Shown here: piece after piece, positions 27,935 to 37,866 of the stretch
Layout: each line of letters starts with the position of its first letter
Numbering within the stretch: position 1 is the first letter of the stretch
Source: Enterococcus alcedinis
GTDB lineage: Bacteria; Bacillota; Bacilli; Lactobacillales; Enterococcaceae
Assembly (NCBI RefSeq): GCF_014635985.1
Contig: NZ_BMDT01000001.1
Span: 519,941-583,940 of the forward strand
Direction of reading: 5' to 3'
Length of the DNA: 64,000 nucleotides
Program-made: the position numbers and the translations under genes
The notes under the pieces: generated by a model
Told to the model about the DNA's origin: nothing
Databases searched by the model: none
The model's input: the letters and a program-made list of their open reading frames with translations, nothing else

Positions 27935-28978
27935 TTATTCCCCCTTAAACTGATGAATGAAACGAATATCGTTATGATAGAAATCACGAATATCATTCAC
28001 ACCGTAGCGTAACATCGCAATGCGGTCTGGTCCTAAGCCAAAAGCAAAACCTGAATATTTTGTTGCATCGATACCAGACATTTCAAGTACATTTGGATGA
28101 ACCATCCCTGCACCTAAAATTTCAATCCAACCGGTTTGTTTGCAGACATTACAGCCTTGTCCGCCACATTTGAAACAACTCACGTCTACTTCAACAGATG
28201 GTTCTGTAAATGGGAAGTAACTTGGACGCAAACGAATTTCACGATCAGCACCAAACATTTGTTGCATTAAAACTTCTAATGTCCCTTTTAAATCACCCAT
28301 TGTGACTTTTTCATCAATCACTAATCCTTCGATTTGGTGGAATTGATGGCTATGTGTCGCATCATCGGTATCACGACGGAAAACTTTCCCTGGGGAAACC
28401 ATGCGCAATGGTCCTTTTGAGAAGTCGTGTTTTTCCATTGTACGTGCTTGGACAGGCGATGTATGTGTACGTAATAAAATTTCATCTGTAATATAAAACG
28501 TGTCTTGCATATCACGTGCCGGATGGTCTTTAGGTAAATTCATTCGTTGGAAGTTATAGTGATCTCTTTCAACTTCATAGCCTTCAACGACTTGATAGCC
28601 CATACCGACAAAAATATCTTCCATTTCTTCAATAATTTGCGTTAAAACGTGACGGGTACCAATTGGCATTTGTTTGCCTGATAATGTCACATCAATCCGT
28701 TCTTTCGCAAGTGCCTCATTCATCGCGTTGATTTCTAAAACCTCTTTACGTGCCTCTAAACTTTCAGCCAATGCATCGCGAATCTCGTTGGCAAAACTAC
28801 CGACCTTTGGACGCTCTTCAGCGGATAAATCTTTCATGCCACGTAAAACTTCTGTAATCGGTCCTTTTTTCCCTAATGTTTCCACACGAATTTGGTTTAA
28901 TGCAACTAAATCCGTTGCTGCTTCAATCTTTGCTAATGTTTCATGTTTTAATGCTTCTAATTTTTCTTGTAAAGACAT
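27935..28978 (-). CDS. pheS: Phenylalanyl-tRNA synthetase alpha subunit
   Basis: The 347-residue catalytic alpha subunit. An N-terminal coiled coil (residues 1-85) contacts tRNA. Class II motifs follow: DTFYI (motif 2 region), [29 protein letters not shown], and the late [17 protein letters not shown] (motif 3). A Cys cluster ([17 protein letters not shown]) near residues 262-280 is typical of Gram-positive PheS. AAGGAGG precedes the ATG. Transcription is controlled by the T-box leader immediately upstream. Confidence 0.98.
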   Translation of the reverse strand: MSLQEKLEALKHETLAKIEAATDLVALNQIRVETLGKKGPITEVLRGMKDLSAEERPKVGSFANEIRDALAESLEARKEVLEINAMNEALAKERIDVTLSGKQMPIGTRHVLTQIIEEMEDIFVGMGYQVVEGYEVERDHYNFQRMNLPKDHPARDMQDTFYITDEILLRTHTSPVQARTMEKHDFSKGPLRMVSPGKVFRRDTDDATHSHQFHQIEGLVIDEKVTMGDLKGTLEVLMQQMFGADREIRLRPSYFPFTEPSVEVDVSCFKCGGQGCNVCKQTGWIEILGAGMVHPNVLEMSGIDATKYSGFAFGLGPDRIAMLRYGVNDIRDFYHNDIRFIHQFKGE

Positions 28979-29024
28979 GTGAATCCTCCTTATAAATGTT
29001 TATAGATAAATTGAAATAACGAAT

Positions 29025-29290
29025 AAAAAAAACACGAGCCCCATTCCTTTATATCAAATAAAGGAACGAGATCTCGCGTTACCATCCTAATTCATAGTTC
29101 AAACTATGCACTTAATTTCTTAACGATTATCAATAACCGGCTTTATATATAAAGCAAGCTCCGGAAGTGAACTTCATTTTTCGATAACCAATCCTGCTTT
29201 CAGTCAATGACAGGACTCCCTTTTTAGTATCAGCCAAACTACTCTTTTCCATCGAGGCTTTTTATCTATTCAATTCATACGTAGTTTACT
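29025..29290 (-). promoter_or_regulatory. Phenylalanine T-box riboswitch upstream of pheS
   Basis: The leader carries the T-box sequence AGGATGGTAACGCG (29088-29075), which pairs with the acceptor end of uncharged tRNA. It is followed by a long terminator hairpin (29034-29076) and a run of T at about 29032-29025. A TTC triplet at 29171-29169, in a likely specifier loop, reads as phenylalanine. When tRNA-Phe is uncharged, the antiterminator should form and pheST be transcribed. The hairpins account for this gap of more than 300 bases. Confidence 0.93.
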
Positions 29291-29314
29291 AGAGATATTC
29301 AGAGAAATCAAGCG

Positions 29315-32300
29315 CTAAAATGATTTCTCTTGTAAAGAAATGATTTTTTGTGCACTTAAAGCAATCAAATAGACCGCTTGAACCGGTTTATTTAAAGCCT
29401 CTTCTAGCGCTTCTTTATACAGTCGTAACTGCCCTTGATAGCTTTGAACAAAGGCTTCTTCATCTTTAATGACCGTATCGGTTTTAAAATCATAAAGGAT
29501 AACATGATCCTCATATTCAATATAGCCATCAATCATCCCATGAATCAGTAGTTCTGCCCCTTTTTCATTAAAATCTAAATAGACATCTTGCGCATCCTTC
29601 AACATTGAAAAGGGTTGTTCTCTTTTTACAAGGGAAGGATTGGCTAAGATTTCTTTGCCTAAGTCGGTTTCAAAAAACCACAAAATGGCTTTTAATGGTA
29701 TTTTTTTAGCTAAGTTCTCATCCAATTGATTCTTCGCAACAAAGTCCTTCATTTGTGCTTGCAAGGAGGCGAGGTCTGGTTCCATCGTCAATGGTAGGAG
29801 TTGTAAAAAGGTATGTGTTGCACTACCAATTGCTGCCCCATCGACTGTTTGTTCTTGCATAAACTTCGGTTGATTTAACCGTTCATTAACGTAACGGTAT
29901 TGCTGTTTTTGACTTTGCTCAAAAGTGCTTTCCCACGCTAATTTCGTAATTTCTTTTTCATCGGGGTCATTGTACAAGCGTTTGATTTCTGAGACGCTCT
30001 GATAACTCGTTGTCATCGTTGATTTCTCTAAAGGATACTTGAACTCTAGGACTTGAAATACTGGTGCTAAATCTTCTTCCACCTCTGCTACTTCTTCCGT
30101 AACAATCGTTTGTTCCTCTTCTAAAAGTACGGTTGCTTGTTTGATTTTTTCTTCATTCCACCAATCGATTTTAAAATCGCCTGGGTGGTGAATTTTTTTA
30201 CTTGGATCAATTTCATCATCAAAAAATGTTTGCATTTTCGGATGACGAATTAAGGTCATGCCAATCCAGTTCATCAAATTACCGAGTGGTTTGTAGCGCA
30301 AGGTGCGGTTTAGAATAGGCTCTGTCTCATTTAACGCTTGCGACCATTGTTTCAACGCATCGGCTTTATTTTTGTATGAACCAACAAGATAAAGTTTTTG
30401 TTCGCTGCGCGTCAAAGCCACATAGAGCTTACGCATTTCTTCTGATAAGGCTTTTTCCAAACGAACTTGTTTTATCACTTGATACGGTAACGTTTCGTAA
30501 CGAATCCGTTCTTCATCAATGAGTTGAATCCCTGCACCAAGCTGTTCTTCTAACACAAATCGTCCGTTTAAATCTTGATTGTTAAAGCGTTTATTCATAT
30601 CTAAAATAAAGACAACCGGGAACTCCAATCCTTTACTGCCATGGATCGTCATCAATTTTACCGCATCTTCCACGGATTGAGTGAAGGGTTGTGCCAAATC
30701 TTTTTCTTTTTCTTGAATCTTTTCGATAAAGCGAATAAATTGATACAAACCACGGAAACTACTCGTTTCGTACATTTCAGCACGGTTAACCAAGGCAATT
30801 AAATTGGCATAACGTTGACGTCCAGACGGCAACCCAATCACATAGTCCAGGTATGCCGTCTCTTCATAAATTTCCCAAAGTAATTCAGCAATCGATACTC
30901 GACGTGCTTTTTCACGCCAAGCATCTAATTGTGTCATAAATTGGTTGATTTTTTTGCCTAATGGCGTTTTCAACTTTTGTCCCATTAAGAAGGCTTCATA
31001 ATAACTGCTTGCTTTGTTAAGCAAACGGATTTCAACTAATTGTTGTTCATTCAACCCGACAATTGGTGAGCGCAAGACGGCTGCTAATGGGATGTCTTGA
31101 TACGGATTATCAATTAATTGCAATAAAGCAATCATTGTCTGAATTTCAGTTGCTTGAAAATAGTTTTGCGCATCATTAATCTCTAACGGAATCTCAAATT
31201 TCTTAAAAATATCGAGTAACATTAAGTTGTTTTTGCGTGTCGGTGTTAATAACACAATGTCTCGATAGGTCACCGGCCGATTTTCTTTTAACTTTTTATC
31301 GTAAATTTGAAATTTCGAATCGACTAATTCTTTAATTTTCAACGCAACAAGATGCAACTCGCCGTCCGTTTTATCTTCTAAGAGCCAGTCATCGATGATT
31401 CCTTCGTCATTTGATTCTTCGTTTTCTTTTTCATAAATCAGTAACTCAGGGACAAAGGCCTCGCTTTCTGGAAAATTCGGAAAGCCCGGAACTAATTGAG
31501 CTGCTTGATCATAAGGGATTTGGCCTAATTCTTCATTCATTAATTGTTGAAAAATCAAATTGGTGAAGTGTAAGACTTCATGACGCGAACGAAAATTATC
31601 CGCTAAGATAATTCGACGGCCCCCTTCTTGTTTTTCATAAGCTAAATATTTATCAATAAATAACGTAGGATCGGCTAAACGGAAGGCATAAATCGACTGC
31701 TTGACGTCACCTACCATAAATTGATTGCCGTTTTCATCATCGGGTGTTCGAACCCATGAAAGGATCGCTTCTTGCAATCGATTGACATCTTGGTATTCAT
31801 CGACCAAAACTTCTTTGAACTGTTGACGATAATAAGTGGATGCTTCACTACCTTCTTGCGCGTCTCCCCTCAGAATTTCTAAAGCATAATGTTCTAAATC
31901 ATTAAATTCAAGCACGCCTTTGTCTTTTTTTCGTTGCTTCAAATGATGCATAAATGTCAGCGTTAATTGTCCCATTTCTTCCACCAGTGGCTGCGCTTGG
32001 GTCATCAATTCTAAGATTTTTTCGGGTGAATAGGCAAAGGCATTTTGCATCTCGCCAACTTGATCTTTTAAGGCATCCCGCTGTTCCTTAATTGGAACGG
32101 AAACCAGTTTTTGCTCTTCTTTGCGATACGTCGGAAAGCGCCCAAAGGAGACATTTCCTAACGCTTGGTAAAAAACAGTGAGCTCTTTATCTTTTAATGA
32201 TTGCAATAAAAAGGCGACTTGTGCGTAGTCGTTTTCCAACATTTCACTTAATTTAGCGAAATCTTTTTGACCTGCGACTTGTTCAAGCGACTGTTGAATC

Positions 32301-33013
32301 TGATTCACAGCACCTTGTAATTGTGCGGTAAAGACAGGTTCGATGTATTTTCGAAACAACGGATGCGCACTCAAATCATCGGAGTGTGTGTATTGTTTGG
32401 CTAAATTTTCTAACCAATTTTCCGGATCTGGATTTGCCTGTGCGAAGCGATGCAAGTCCATCACGACATCTGTCAACGCTTCATCCGAACGATCATTGAC
32501 AAAATTTTCAGTCAAACGATAAAAAACTTCTGAACCCGATTCGTATTTTTGATCTCTTAACTCTTCCCAAACTTCTTCTTTTAGTAAAATTCGTTCGGTC
32601 TCATCCGTTAATAAGCGAAAAATAGGATCAATTCCGATTAAATAATAATAACGGCGAATCACGGCCAAACAAAACGAATGCAAGGTAGAGATATGCGCCA
32701 TTGGTAATAACGTTAATTGTTTGACAAAATGTTGACGGCGCTCGGCATCACTTTCATCATTGACACTTTTTTGTAATTCGGATTGGATGCGTTCTTTCAT
32801 TTCTCGTGCAGCCGCTTCGGTAAATGTTACGATGAGTAATTCATCAATATTGACACCATTTTTCAACTTTTCAATCACTCGTCGAACTAAGACAGTGGTT
32901 TTTCCTGAACCGGCTGAGGCCGAAATTAACAAATGGTCCCCTTCATCGAAAATGGCTTGCCACTGCGTATCCGTAAAGGTTTCATTTTGTGGCTTTAATG
33001 GAATATTCGTCAT
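29315..33013 (-). CDS. addA: ATP-dependent helicase/nuclease subunit A (AddA/RexA)
   Basis: The 1232-residue helicase-nuclease of the AddAB (RexAB) complex, the RecBCD equivalent that processes double-strand breaks. UvrD-type motifs are ASAGSGKT (Walker A, residues 32-39), VDEYQDVN (Walker B), DNFRSR and VALTRSEQKLYLVG. The C-terminal nuclease domain shows GMIDGY, LYDFKTD and SYQGQLRLY, with the metal-binding acids. The start overlaps the addB stop as ATGA, with GGAGG upstream. Confidence 0.95.
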   Translation of the reverse strand: MTNIPLKPQNETFTDTQWQAIFDEGDHLLISASAGSGKTTVLVRRVIEKLKNGVNIDELLIVTFTEAAAREMKERIQSELQKSVNDESDAERRQHFVKQLTLLPMAHISTLHSFCLAVIRRYYYLIGIDPIFRLLTDETERILLKEEVWEELRDQKYESGSEVFYRLTENFVNDRSDEALTDVVMDLHRFAQANPDPENWLENLAKQYTHSDDLSAHPLFRKYIEPVFTAQLQGAVNQIQQSLEQVAGQKDFAKLSEMLENDYAQVAFLLQSLKDKELTVFYQALGNVSFGRFPTYRKEEQKLVSVPIKEQRDALKDQVGEMQNAFAYSPEKILELMTQAQPLVEEMGQLTLTFMHHLKQRKKDKGVLEFNDLEHYALEILRGDAQEGSEASTYYRQQFKEVLVDEYQDVNRLQEAILSWVRTPDDENGNQFMVGDVKQSIYAFRLADPTLFIDKYLAYEKQEGGRRIILADNFRSRHEVLHFTNLIFQQLMNEELGQIPYDQAAQLVPGFPNFPESEAFVPELLIYEKENEESNDEGIIDDWLLEDKTDGELHLVALKIKELVDSKFQIYDKKLKENRPVTYRDIVLLTPTRKNNLMLLDIFKKFEIPLEINDAQNYFQATEIQTMIALLQLIDNPYQDIPLAAVLRSPIVGLNEQQLVEIRLLNKASSYYEAFLMGQKLKTPLGKKINQFMTQLDAWREKARRVSIAELLWEIYEETAYLDYVIGLPSGRQRYANLIALVNRAEMYETSSFRGLYQFIRFIEKIQEKEKDLAQPFTQSVEDAVKLMTIHGSKGLEFPVVFILDMNKRFNNQDLNGRFVLEEQLGAGIQLIDEERIRYETLPYQVIKQVRLEKALSEEMRKLYVALTRSEQKLYLVGSYKNKADALKQWSQALNETEPILNRTLRYKPLGNLMNWIGMTLIRHPKMQTFFDDEIDPSKKIHHPGDFKIDWWNEEKIKQATVLLEEEQTIVTEEVAEVEEDLAPVFQVLEFKYPLEKSTMTTSYQSVSEIKRLYNDPDEKEITKLAWESTFEQSQKQQYRYVNERLNQPKFMQEQTVDGAAIGSATHTFLQLLPLTMEPDLASLQAQMKDFVAKNQLDENLAKKIPLKAILWFFETDLGKEILANPSLVKREQPFSMLKDAQDVYLDFNEKGAELLIHGMIDGYIEYEDHVILYDFKTDTVIKDEEAFVQSYQGQLRLYKEALEEALNKPVQAVYLIALSAQKIISLQEKSF

Positions 33014-36000
33014 TGATTGTCTCCTCCCATTTTCGTAATAATTTCGTCTTTTTTCAAGTTATCCATGCGATGGTATTGATTTTCAGTCAACATCACATCG
33101 AAATCACAGACACTACGAAACGGGCAATATTGACAAGCACGTTTTTTATCTTTGACTTTATAATAAGGATTCAAAGCAATATCACCTGACAAAATTCGTT
33201 GGCCACCTTGAATCAATTTTGCTTGATTGTGTTGACGTAAAACGGCAATTTCCTCTTCTGAATAAAAACGAGCATCTGTTTTCGTCCGCTTACTGATAAC
33301 ATCGTCTTTATTCTTCTTAATTGGAAATACAAGTGAGCCTTTTGAAGGTTCAAGCGATTGATCATAGATTGGGAACAATTCCTCATCATCTACAAACAAA
33401 CCATCCAATTGATAGGCTTTCAAACGCTCTTCTTCAGTTCCTTTACTCGGATCCAATAATGGATTGTGCACATGAAAATAATAAGCACCCGCAGCTTTTA
33501 CGGTTTTCGTTATGTCCGTTGTTTTCAATGCATCGCTGAGAGCAACATCTAAATAGGTAATTAACTGCATCGCCAAACCAAAATAAGCTTCCGTCAAATC
33601 AAACTTTCGACTACTTGATTTATAATCGACGACCGATAACCAGAGATTATCTGCGACCTCTGCAGTATCGACGCGGTCAATTTTACCACGAACGAACATC
33701 TGGCTTTCGCCTCCTAGTGGCAGTGTTAAGCCGGCAATCCCTTTATTTTTCCCAACTTGTCCAAATAAGACTTCTGTTTTTTGAGGTTGCAGTAATGTTT
33801 TATTACTTTGTTGATGAATCGCCCAAGTCACTCGTTGAATCGTTTTCGATAATTGATGACGAATAAAGTGCATTCTTGGTGATGCATCCAAAAGTTGGTA
33901 TTGTTTTAATCCAAAAATCTCTACTAAGACTTGATCAACGAAGTCTCGTTTTTCCTCTTCTGACAATTGCGTTAATGCTTGATTTTGTTGAATGACTAAC
34001 GCTAAAAAGCGATCGAGCGCTTCGTGGAAGAATTCTCCCGTTACAAGAGCATTTAATCCATAAATATCACGCTCTTTTAAGCGTAAGCCGAAATTCGCAA
34101 AATATTTGTACTCACATTGATAGAAGGTTTCCATCCGCGAAACAGACGTATAAATATCTTTTCCATAGAGCTCTTTGGCCATCTCTGCTGATAGTTTTTG
34201 CGGAATATTTTTCTTTTCTTGGCTCGCTAGAACTTTTTTGGCTAACGTTTGGTAGCTCGATTGCAAGAGTGCTTCTTGTAACACGCGCCAACTTTTTGGT
34301 AAGGCTAGACGTTCTTCTTGTCCTTGACGGTGAATATTATTCAGCTGACGGACTAATGCACGATACGATCCAATATGCTCTGTCAATCGACTCGTAAAGG
34401 TCAAACTTTGACGCTTTTGTTCCTTCACATTTGCCCATTGAACGAGACGTTTTAAATAGGGGGACGCTTGGATGTTTTGCTGCTCGTCATGGTTGGCTGC
34501 ATACGTTAAATAGAGTTTTTGACTCGCCGATAAAAACACATTGTATGCTACAAACGGTTCTTTACGAATTGTTTCTTGTGTGTGGTCACGAATGTATTGA
34601 TTTTCTGTTAAATACGTATTTAAAAACAGGCGCTCATCACTCGATAATAGCGTCGCGTTTTCAACTTTCCTTGGAAAACTTCCCTCGTCTAAACCAATCG
34701 CAAACGTCACTTTACTTTGTAACGGGCGGGCTAAATCGAGTGGATTGATTTTAATTTGATCAATCGCTGTTGGAATTTTTCCAAATTGTAAGTTTGATAA
34801 ACCACTCATCAGCATGTCATGAAATAACGAAAAATCAAACGTCTCTTCACCATAAATCGCTACAAACTGATCTAGTAAATCCATCAATGCATCCCACGTT
34901 TGTTCGTGATTTCGAGCCGTCTCCAATGCCCCACGTTCAATTTCTTGATTTCGCCAATGAATGAGTTGCTGCTCAATTCCCTTTTCTACTAAAAACTGAT
35001 AAAAATGGATAACCGCTTCTTTCATCGTGTCTGAAGCTTGTAATTCTTTAAAAAATGGCGCAATATCTTGACCAAAACTACGACGAACTTGATTCGTTTG
35101 TTCCGTTAGTACACGGGTATCTTCTAAATGATTTTCTTCAAAATCATAAGCAATCAATTGCCAATCGGCTTTTTTCAGCCATGTTTGTCCTTGAAATTGA
35201 TGAGCTAAGGCAATATTTTCAGTTAAATCCACTTGATTACGGAATGTATTACGATTTTGTTCCCATGTTTGTTCCTTATTTTCCCAATCTTTTGGGATAT
35301 ATAACTCACTACGCAAAAAACGGAAAATATCTTTTAATCGATAATGATATTTAGGCAAAGCAAATAAACTATCAATAAATTCAATTAACGGATGTTGGTC
35401 CATTTGCTTATTCTCATCTAAATAATAGGGTAAGTCCATTTCTTTAAAAATAGCCGGAATCAGCGGGTAATAAACCGTTGGATTCAAAGTCACCAATTGA
35501 ATATCTCGGTAAGCTAACGGTTGATCTGTTTTTTGCGATTGCGCAACGAGTTTTTTAATTTCAACGGCAATTTGACGCAATTCTTCTGTCGGTGTCTGAC
35601 TTTGCCAAATTTCAACAAAATCACGAATGTCTCCTGTTATTTTCTGATTTTGTAAATGGCTACTACGCCAGTACGCTTCTAACAGATGATATTCAGGCGC
35701 AACCGTTTCTAATTGTTGTCCTTTTTGATCAAAGTACACAGGAATATTTTGTGCTTGGGCTGCCGTTTTTAACTGTTGATAGGTTTGCTTACCATCAAAA
35801 AACAAATCGAGTGCTTCGGTCTGTTCACGTGGGGTATCTATCAATAAATCGACACATAAATGGGATTTTAGCATCAGGCTTTGCAGTAAACTTTGTTCTT
35901 GCGCAGAGAAATTCGAGAAGCCACTAACAATAAATAACGTTTGACTTAATGACTCATCCTCTAATTGATGAATATAGTCGGTTAAAAGTGGTAACGGTTG

Positions 36001-36564
36001 TTCTACTTGTAATTCACGTTGTTCGAGTTCTCTTTCATACGCTGTAAAAATAATTTGCAACTCGCGTAATTTCATTTGGAAATTTTTTTCACGATTGGTG
36101 ATTTCCAACTGACTATCGGTTGGTGGGAAGCTCAGCTGTTCAAAATCAACATTTCCTAACTGGAATTCTTGATACAAATCAAGTAACTGCATCATAAAAC
36201 CCGATTGCCCGACTTCACTACGATACAATAACAGCTCCGTCTCACATTGAATCAGCACTTTACGCATCAATAGCAATGCTGCGGCTTCAGTCACTGGTTG
36301 TTTGCCAAGTTGCCCCGTTCGTTGCAAAAAGTACCACGCTAAACGATGGAAACTATAAACTTGGCTTCGAATCGTGCTAAAATGTTTTTGGTTACTCGCT
36401 TGCTTAAGACTGCTTAAAATTTCAAGCTCGCGCTCAAATTTATTATAGTTTGGAACTAAGAAAAAGACTTCATGATTAGGGGTCTCTAACCAATCGCGTG
36501 CGGTTTCAATCATCACTGCTTGGTGATCGATATTTCCTGCACCCGTAATGAATTTTAACGTCAT
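33010..36564 (-). CDS. addB: AddAB complex subunit B (AddB/RexB)
   Basis: The 1184-residue second subunit. A helicase-like N-terminal half begins TGAGNIDHQ, where other AddB proteins have a lysine-containing Walker A. The substitution is typical of the streptococcal/enterococcal RexB type, in which only AddA is a motor. The C-terminal nuclease domain has GEFFHEALDRF, VVDYKSSSRKFDL and the Fe-S cysteines: one in YQCEYKYF near residue 790 and three in CQYCPFRSVC near the C-terminus. Its start overlaps the lepB stop as ATGA. Confidence 0.95.
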   Translation of the reverse strand: MTLKFITGAGNIDHQAVMIETARDWLETPNHEVFFLVPNYNKFERELEILSSLKQASNQKHFSTIRSQVYSFHRLAWYFLQRTGQLGKQPVTEAAALLLMRKVLIQCETELLLYRSEVGQSGFMMQLLDLYQEFQLGNVDFEQLSFPPTDSQLEITNREKNFQMKLRELQIIFTAYERELEQRELQVEQPLPLLTDYIHQLEDESLSQTLFIVSGFSNFSAQEQSLLQSLMLKSHLCVDLLIDTPREQTEALDLFFDGKQTYQQLKTAAQAQNIPVYFDQKGQQLETVAPEYHLLEAYWRSSHLQNQKITGDIRDFVEIWQSQTPTEELRQIAVEIKKLVAQSQKTDQPLAYRDIQLVTLNPTVYYPLIPAIFKEMDLPYYLDENKQMDQHPLIEFIDSLFALPKYHYRLKDIFRFLRSELYIPKDWENKEQTWEQNRNTFRNQVDLTENIALAHQFQGQTWLKKADWQLIAYDFEENHLEDTRVLTEQTNQVRRSFGQDIAPFFKELQASDTMKEAVIHFYQFLVEKGIEQQLIHWRNQEIERGALETARNHEQTWDALMDLLDQFVAIYGEETFDFSLFHDMLMSGLSNLQFGKIPTAIDQIKINPLDLARPLQSKVTFAIGLDEGSFPRKVENATLLSSDERLFLNTYLTENQYIRDHTQETIRKEPFVAYNVFLSASQKLYLTYAANHDEQQNIQASPYLKRLVQWANVKEQKRQSLTFTSRLTEHIGSYRALVRQLNNIHRQGQEERLALPKSWRVLQEALLQSSYQTLAKKVLASQEKKNIPQKLSAEMAKELYGKDIYTSVSRMETFYQCEYKYFANFGLRLKERDIYGLNALVTGEFFHEALDRFLALVIQQNQALTQLSEEEKRDFVDQVLVEIFGLKQYQLLDASPRMHFIRHQLSKTIQRVTWAIHQQSNKTLLQPQKTEVLFGQVGKNKGIAGLTLPLGGESQMFVRGKIDRVDTAEVADNLWLSVVDYKSSSRKFDLTEAYFGLAMQLITYLDVALSDALKTTDITKTVKAAGAYYFHVHNPLLDPSKGTEEERLKAYQLDGLFVDDEELFPIYDQSLEPSKGSLVFPIKKNKDDVISKRTKTDARFYSEEEIAVLRQHNQAKLIQGGQRILSGDIALNPYYKVKDKKRACQYCPFRSVCDFDVMLTENQYHRMDNLKKDEIITKMGGDNQ

Positions 36565-37094
36565 TCTACTTCCTCCTGTTCATTTTCATTGATTTTTTTC
36601 GGTGGCCACAAAAGAAATTTCGCCTCACCAAGAATTGCTTCTTTATGAATCGTTCCAATTGAGCGACTATCCAATGATATTTTACGATTATCCCCTAATA
36701 CATAATACGAATGATCGGGGATTTTTATTTTTTCTATATTTTCCGTTAAGAGTGTGTCTTTTGCTAAAGCGGCTTTCATTTCAGCTAAAAAAGGTTCACT
36801 CACCGGTTGATTGTTAATAAATAATTGATCGTCTTTGTACAATAGTTCCTCGCCAGGTAAGCCAATCACGCGTTTAATCACAAGCTTATCCGACTTTTCC
36901 TTGTCTCGAATCACGATAATATCAAATCGTTCAATCTTCGTTTGTCGAGCAACAAGTGCGATTTGATTGCCAGTTAAACTAGGAACCATTGAGTCACCAT
37001 TCACTTGAACTAAGAATGCCACTGCATAAAAGCAAATAAAAATAAAAAGACTAAATAACCAAGGTTTGCTTTTCGAAAAGAATGCTGCCATCAT
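36561..37094 (-). CDS. lepB: Type I signal peptidase
   Basis: A membrane-anchored peptidase that removes Sec signal peptides. The 177-residue protein has one N-terminal membrane helix (about residues 12-30), the nucleophile Ser35 in NGDSMVPSL, the general base Lys74 in VIKRVIGLPGE, and the box YYVLGDNRKISLDSR. AGGAGG lies five bases before the first ATG and eight before the second. It overlaps addB and probably leads the lepB, addB, addA transcript. Confidence 0.95.
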   Translation of the reverse strand: MMAAFFSKSKPWLFSLFIFICFYAVAFLVQVNGDSMVPSLTGNQIALVARQTKIERFDIIVIRDKEKSDKLVIKRVIGLPGEELLYKDDQLFINNQPVSEPFLAEMKAALAKDTLLTENIEKIKIPDHSYYVLGDNRKISLDSRSIGTIHKEAILGEAKFLLWPPKKINENEQEEVE

Positions 37095-37229
37095 GCGTTC
37101 CTCCTTTCAATTGGGCAACTTTAGTTTAACATATTTTCACTCGTAATATGGCTTAAAATACGAAACGAAGAACAACCTTAAAAAACAGGCTGATTTTTAA
37201 AATATGTGGTCAGCTTTTTCCTGACTGTA

Positions 37230-37281
37230 AAAAATAAGAGCCGTAAAAAGACTTTTTCATCTTTTTACAGCTCTTATTTTT
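37230..37281 (-). terminator. Terminator of the HdeD-family gene
   Basis: A 21-bp inverted repeat with one mismatch (37230-37250 with 37261-37281) ends in a T-run on the minus strand and lies 20 bases after the stop codon. Confidence 0.88.
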
Positions 37282-37300
37282 ATCATTGATACTCTCTTAT

Positions 37301-37828
37301 CTAATCTTCGATCGAACGACCAAAACCAATGCCATGTACAATCAAAACAACACCAAAGGCGATAGCCGAGAACCCGACAAGTTTTGGTAGGGCAAGCGTA
37401 GCAATCCAAGGGTTGAATAGTAGCATTATCGCAAAAACAAATGAAATAATATCAAACAGTAAAATAAGAATTTTTCCAAACCCTTTTGTTTTGCTAAAAC
37501 GAGTCGTTAAGAATAAATTCCCGATACTTTCAATCATAAACCAAACTGAAAACATTATTCCCAAAAATAACGCGCCTCTAATGATATTGGTTAAAAACAT
37601 GACACCAACCACAATATCTAGGAGTCCAATGAAAATTCGAAACCCTTTCGATTCTTTATTACTAACGGCCCCAAAGCCCAAAATATTTGATATCCCACGT
37701 GCAATGGCTAAAACACCAAAAAAGAAAACTAAAAAGCCTAAAGTGGATCCTGGACGATTCAGGGCTATGGTTCCTAAAATAAAGAATGCAATACCTAATA
37801 ATAAATCAATTAATCGTTTATTTTTCAT
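37301..37828 (-). CDS. HdeD/DUF308-family membrane protein
   Basis: A 175-residue protein of six hydrophobic helices arranged as repeated short pairs, with the family motifs LLLGIAFFILGTIAL near the start and ILLFDIISFVFAIMLLFNP later. HdeD-type proteins have been linked to acid or general stress in other bacteria; the function here is unknown. It is the last gene of the pepT-like, yitT, transporter operon (38 bases after the transporter) and has a paralogue of the same length at 42070-42597. Confidence 0.75.
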   Translation of the reverse strand: MKNKRLIDLLLGIAFFILGTIALNRPGSTLGFLVFFFGVLAIARGISNILGFGAVSNKESKGFRIFIGLLDIVVGVMFLTNIIRGALFLGIMFSVWFMIESIGNLFLTTRFSKTKGFGKILILLFDIISFVFAIMLLFNPWIATLALPKLVGFSAIAFGVVLIVHGIGFGRSIED

Positions 37829-37866
37829 TACCTATTCCTCCCAATATAAAATGCATTCAAATTCTT

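Noticed and set aside
33010-36564. AddB as a degraded helicase because Walker A is lost
   Set aside because: Loss of the AddB Walker lysine is normal in the streptococcal/enterococcal RexB type; the frame is intact and the nuclease and Fe-S residues are kept.
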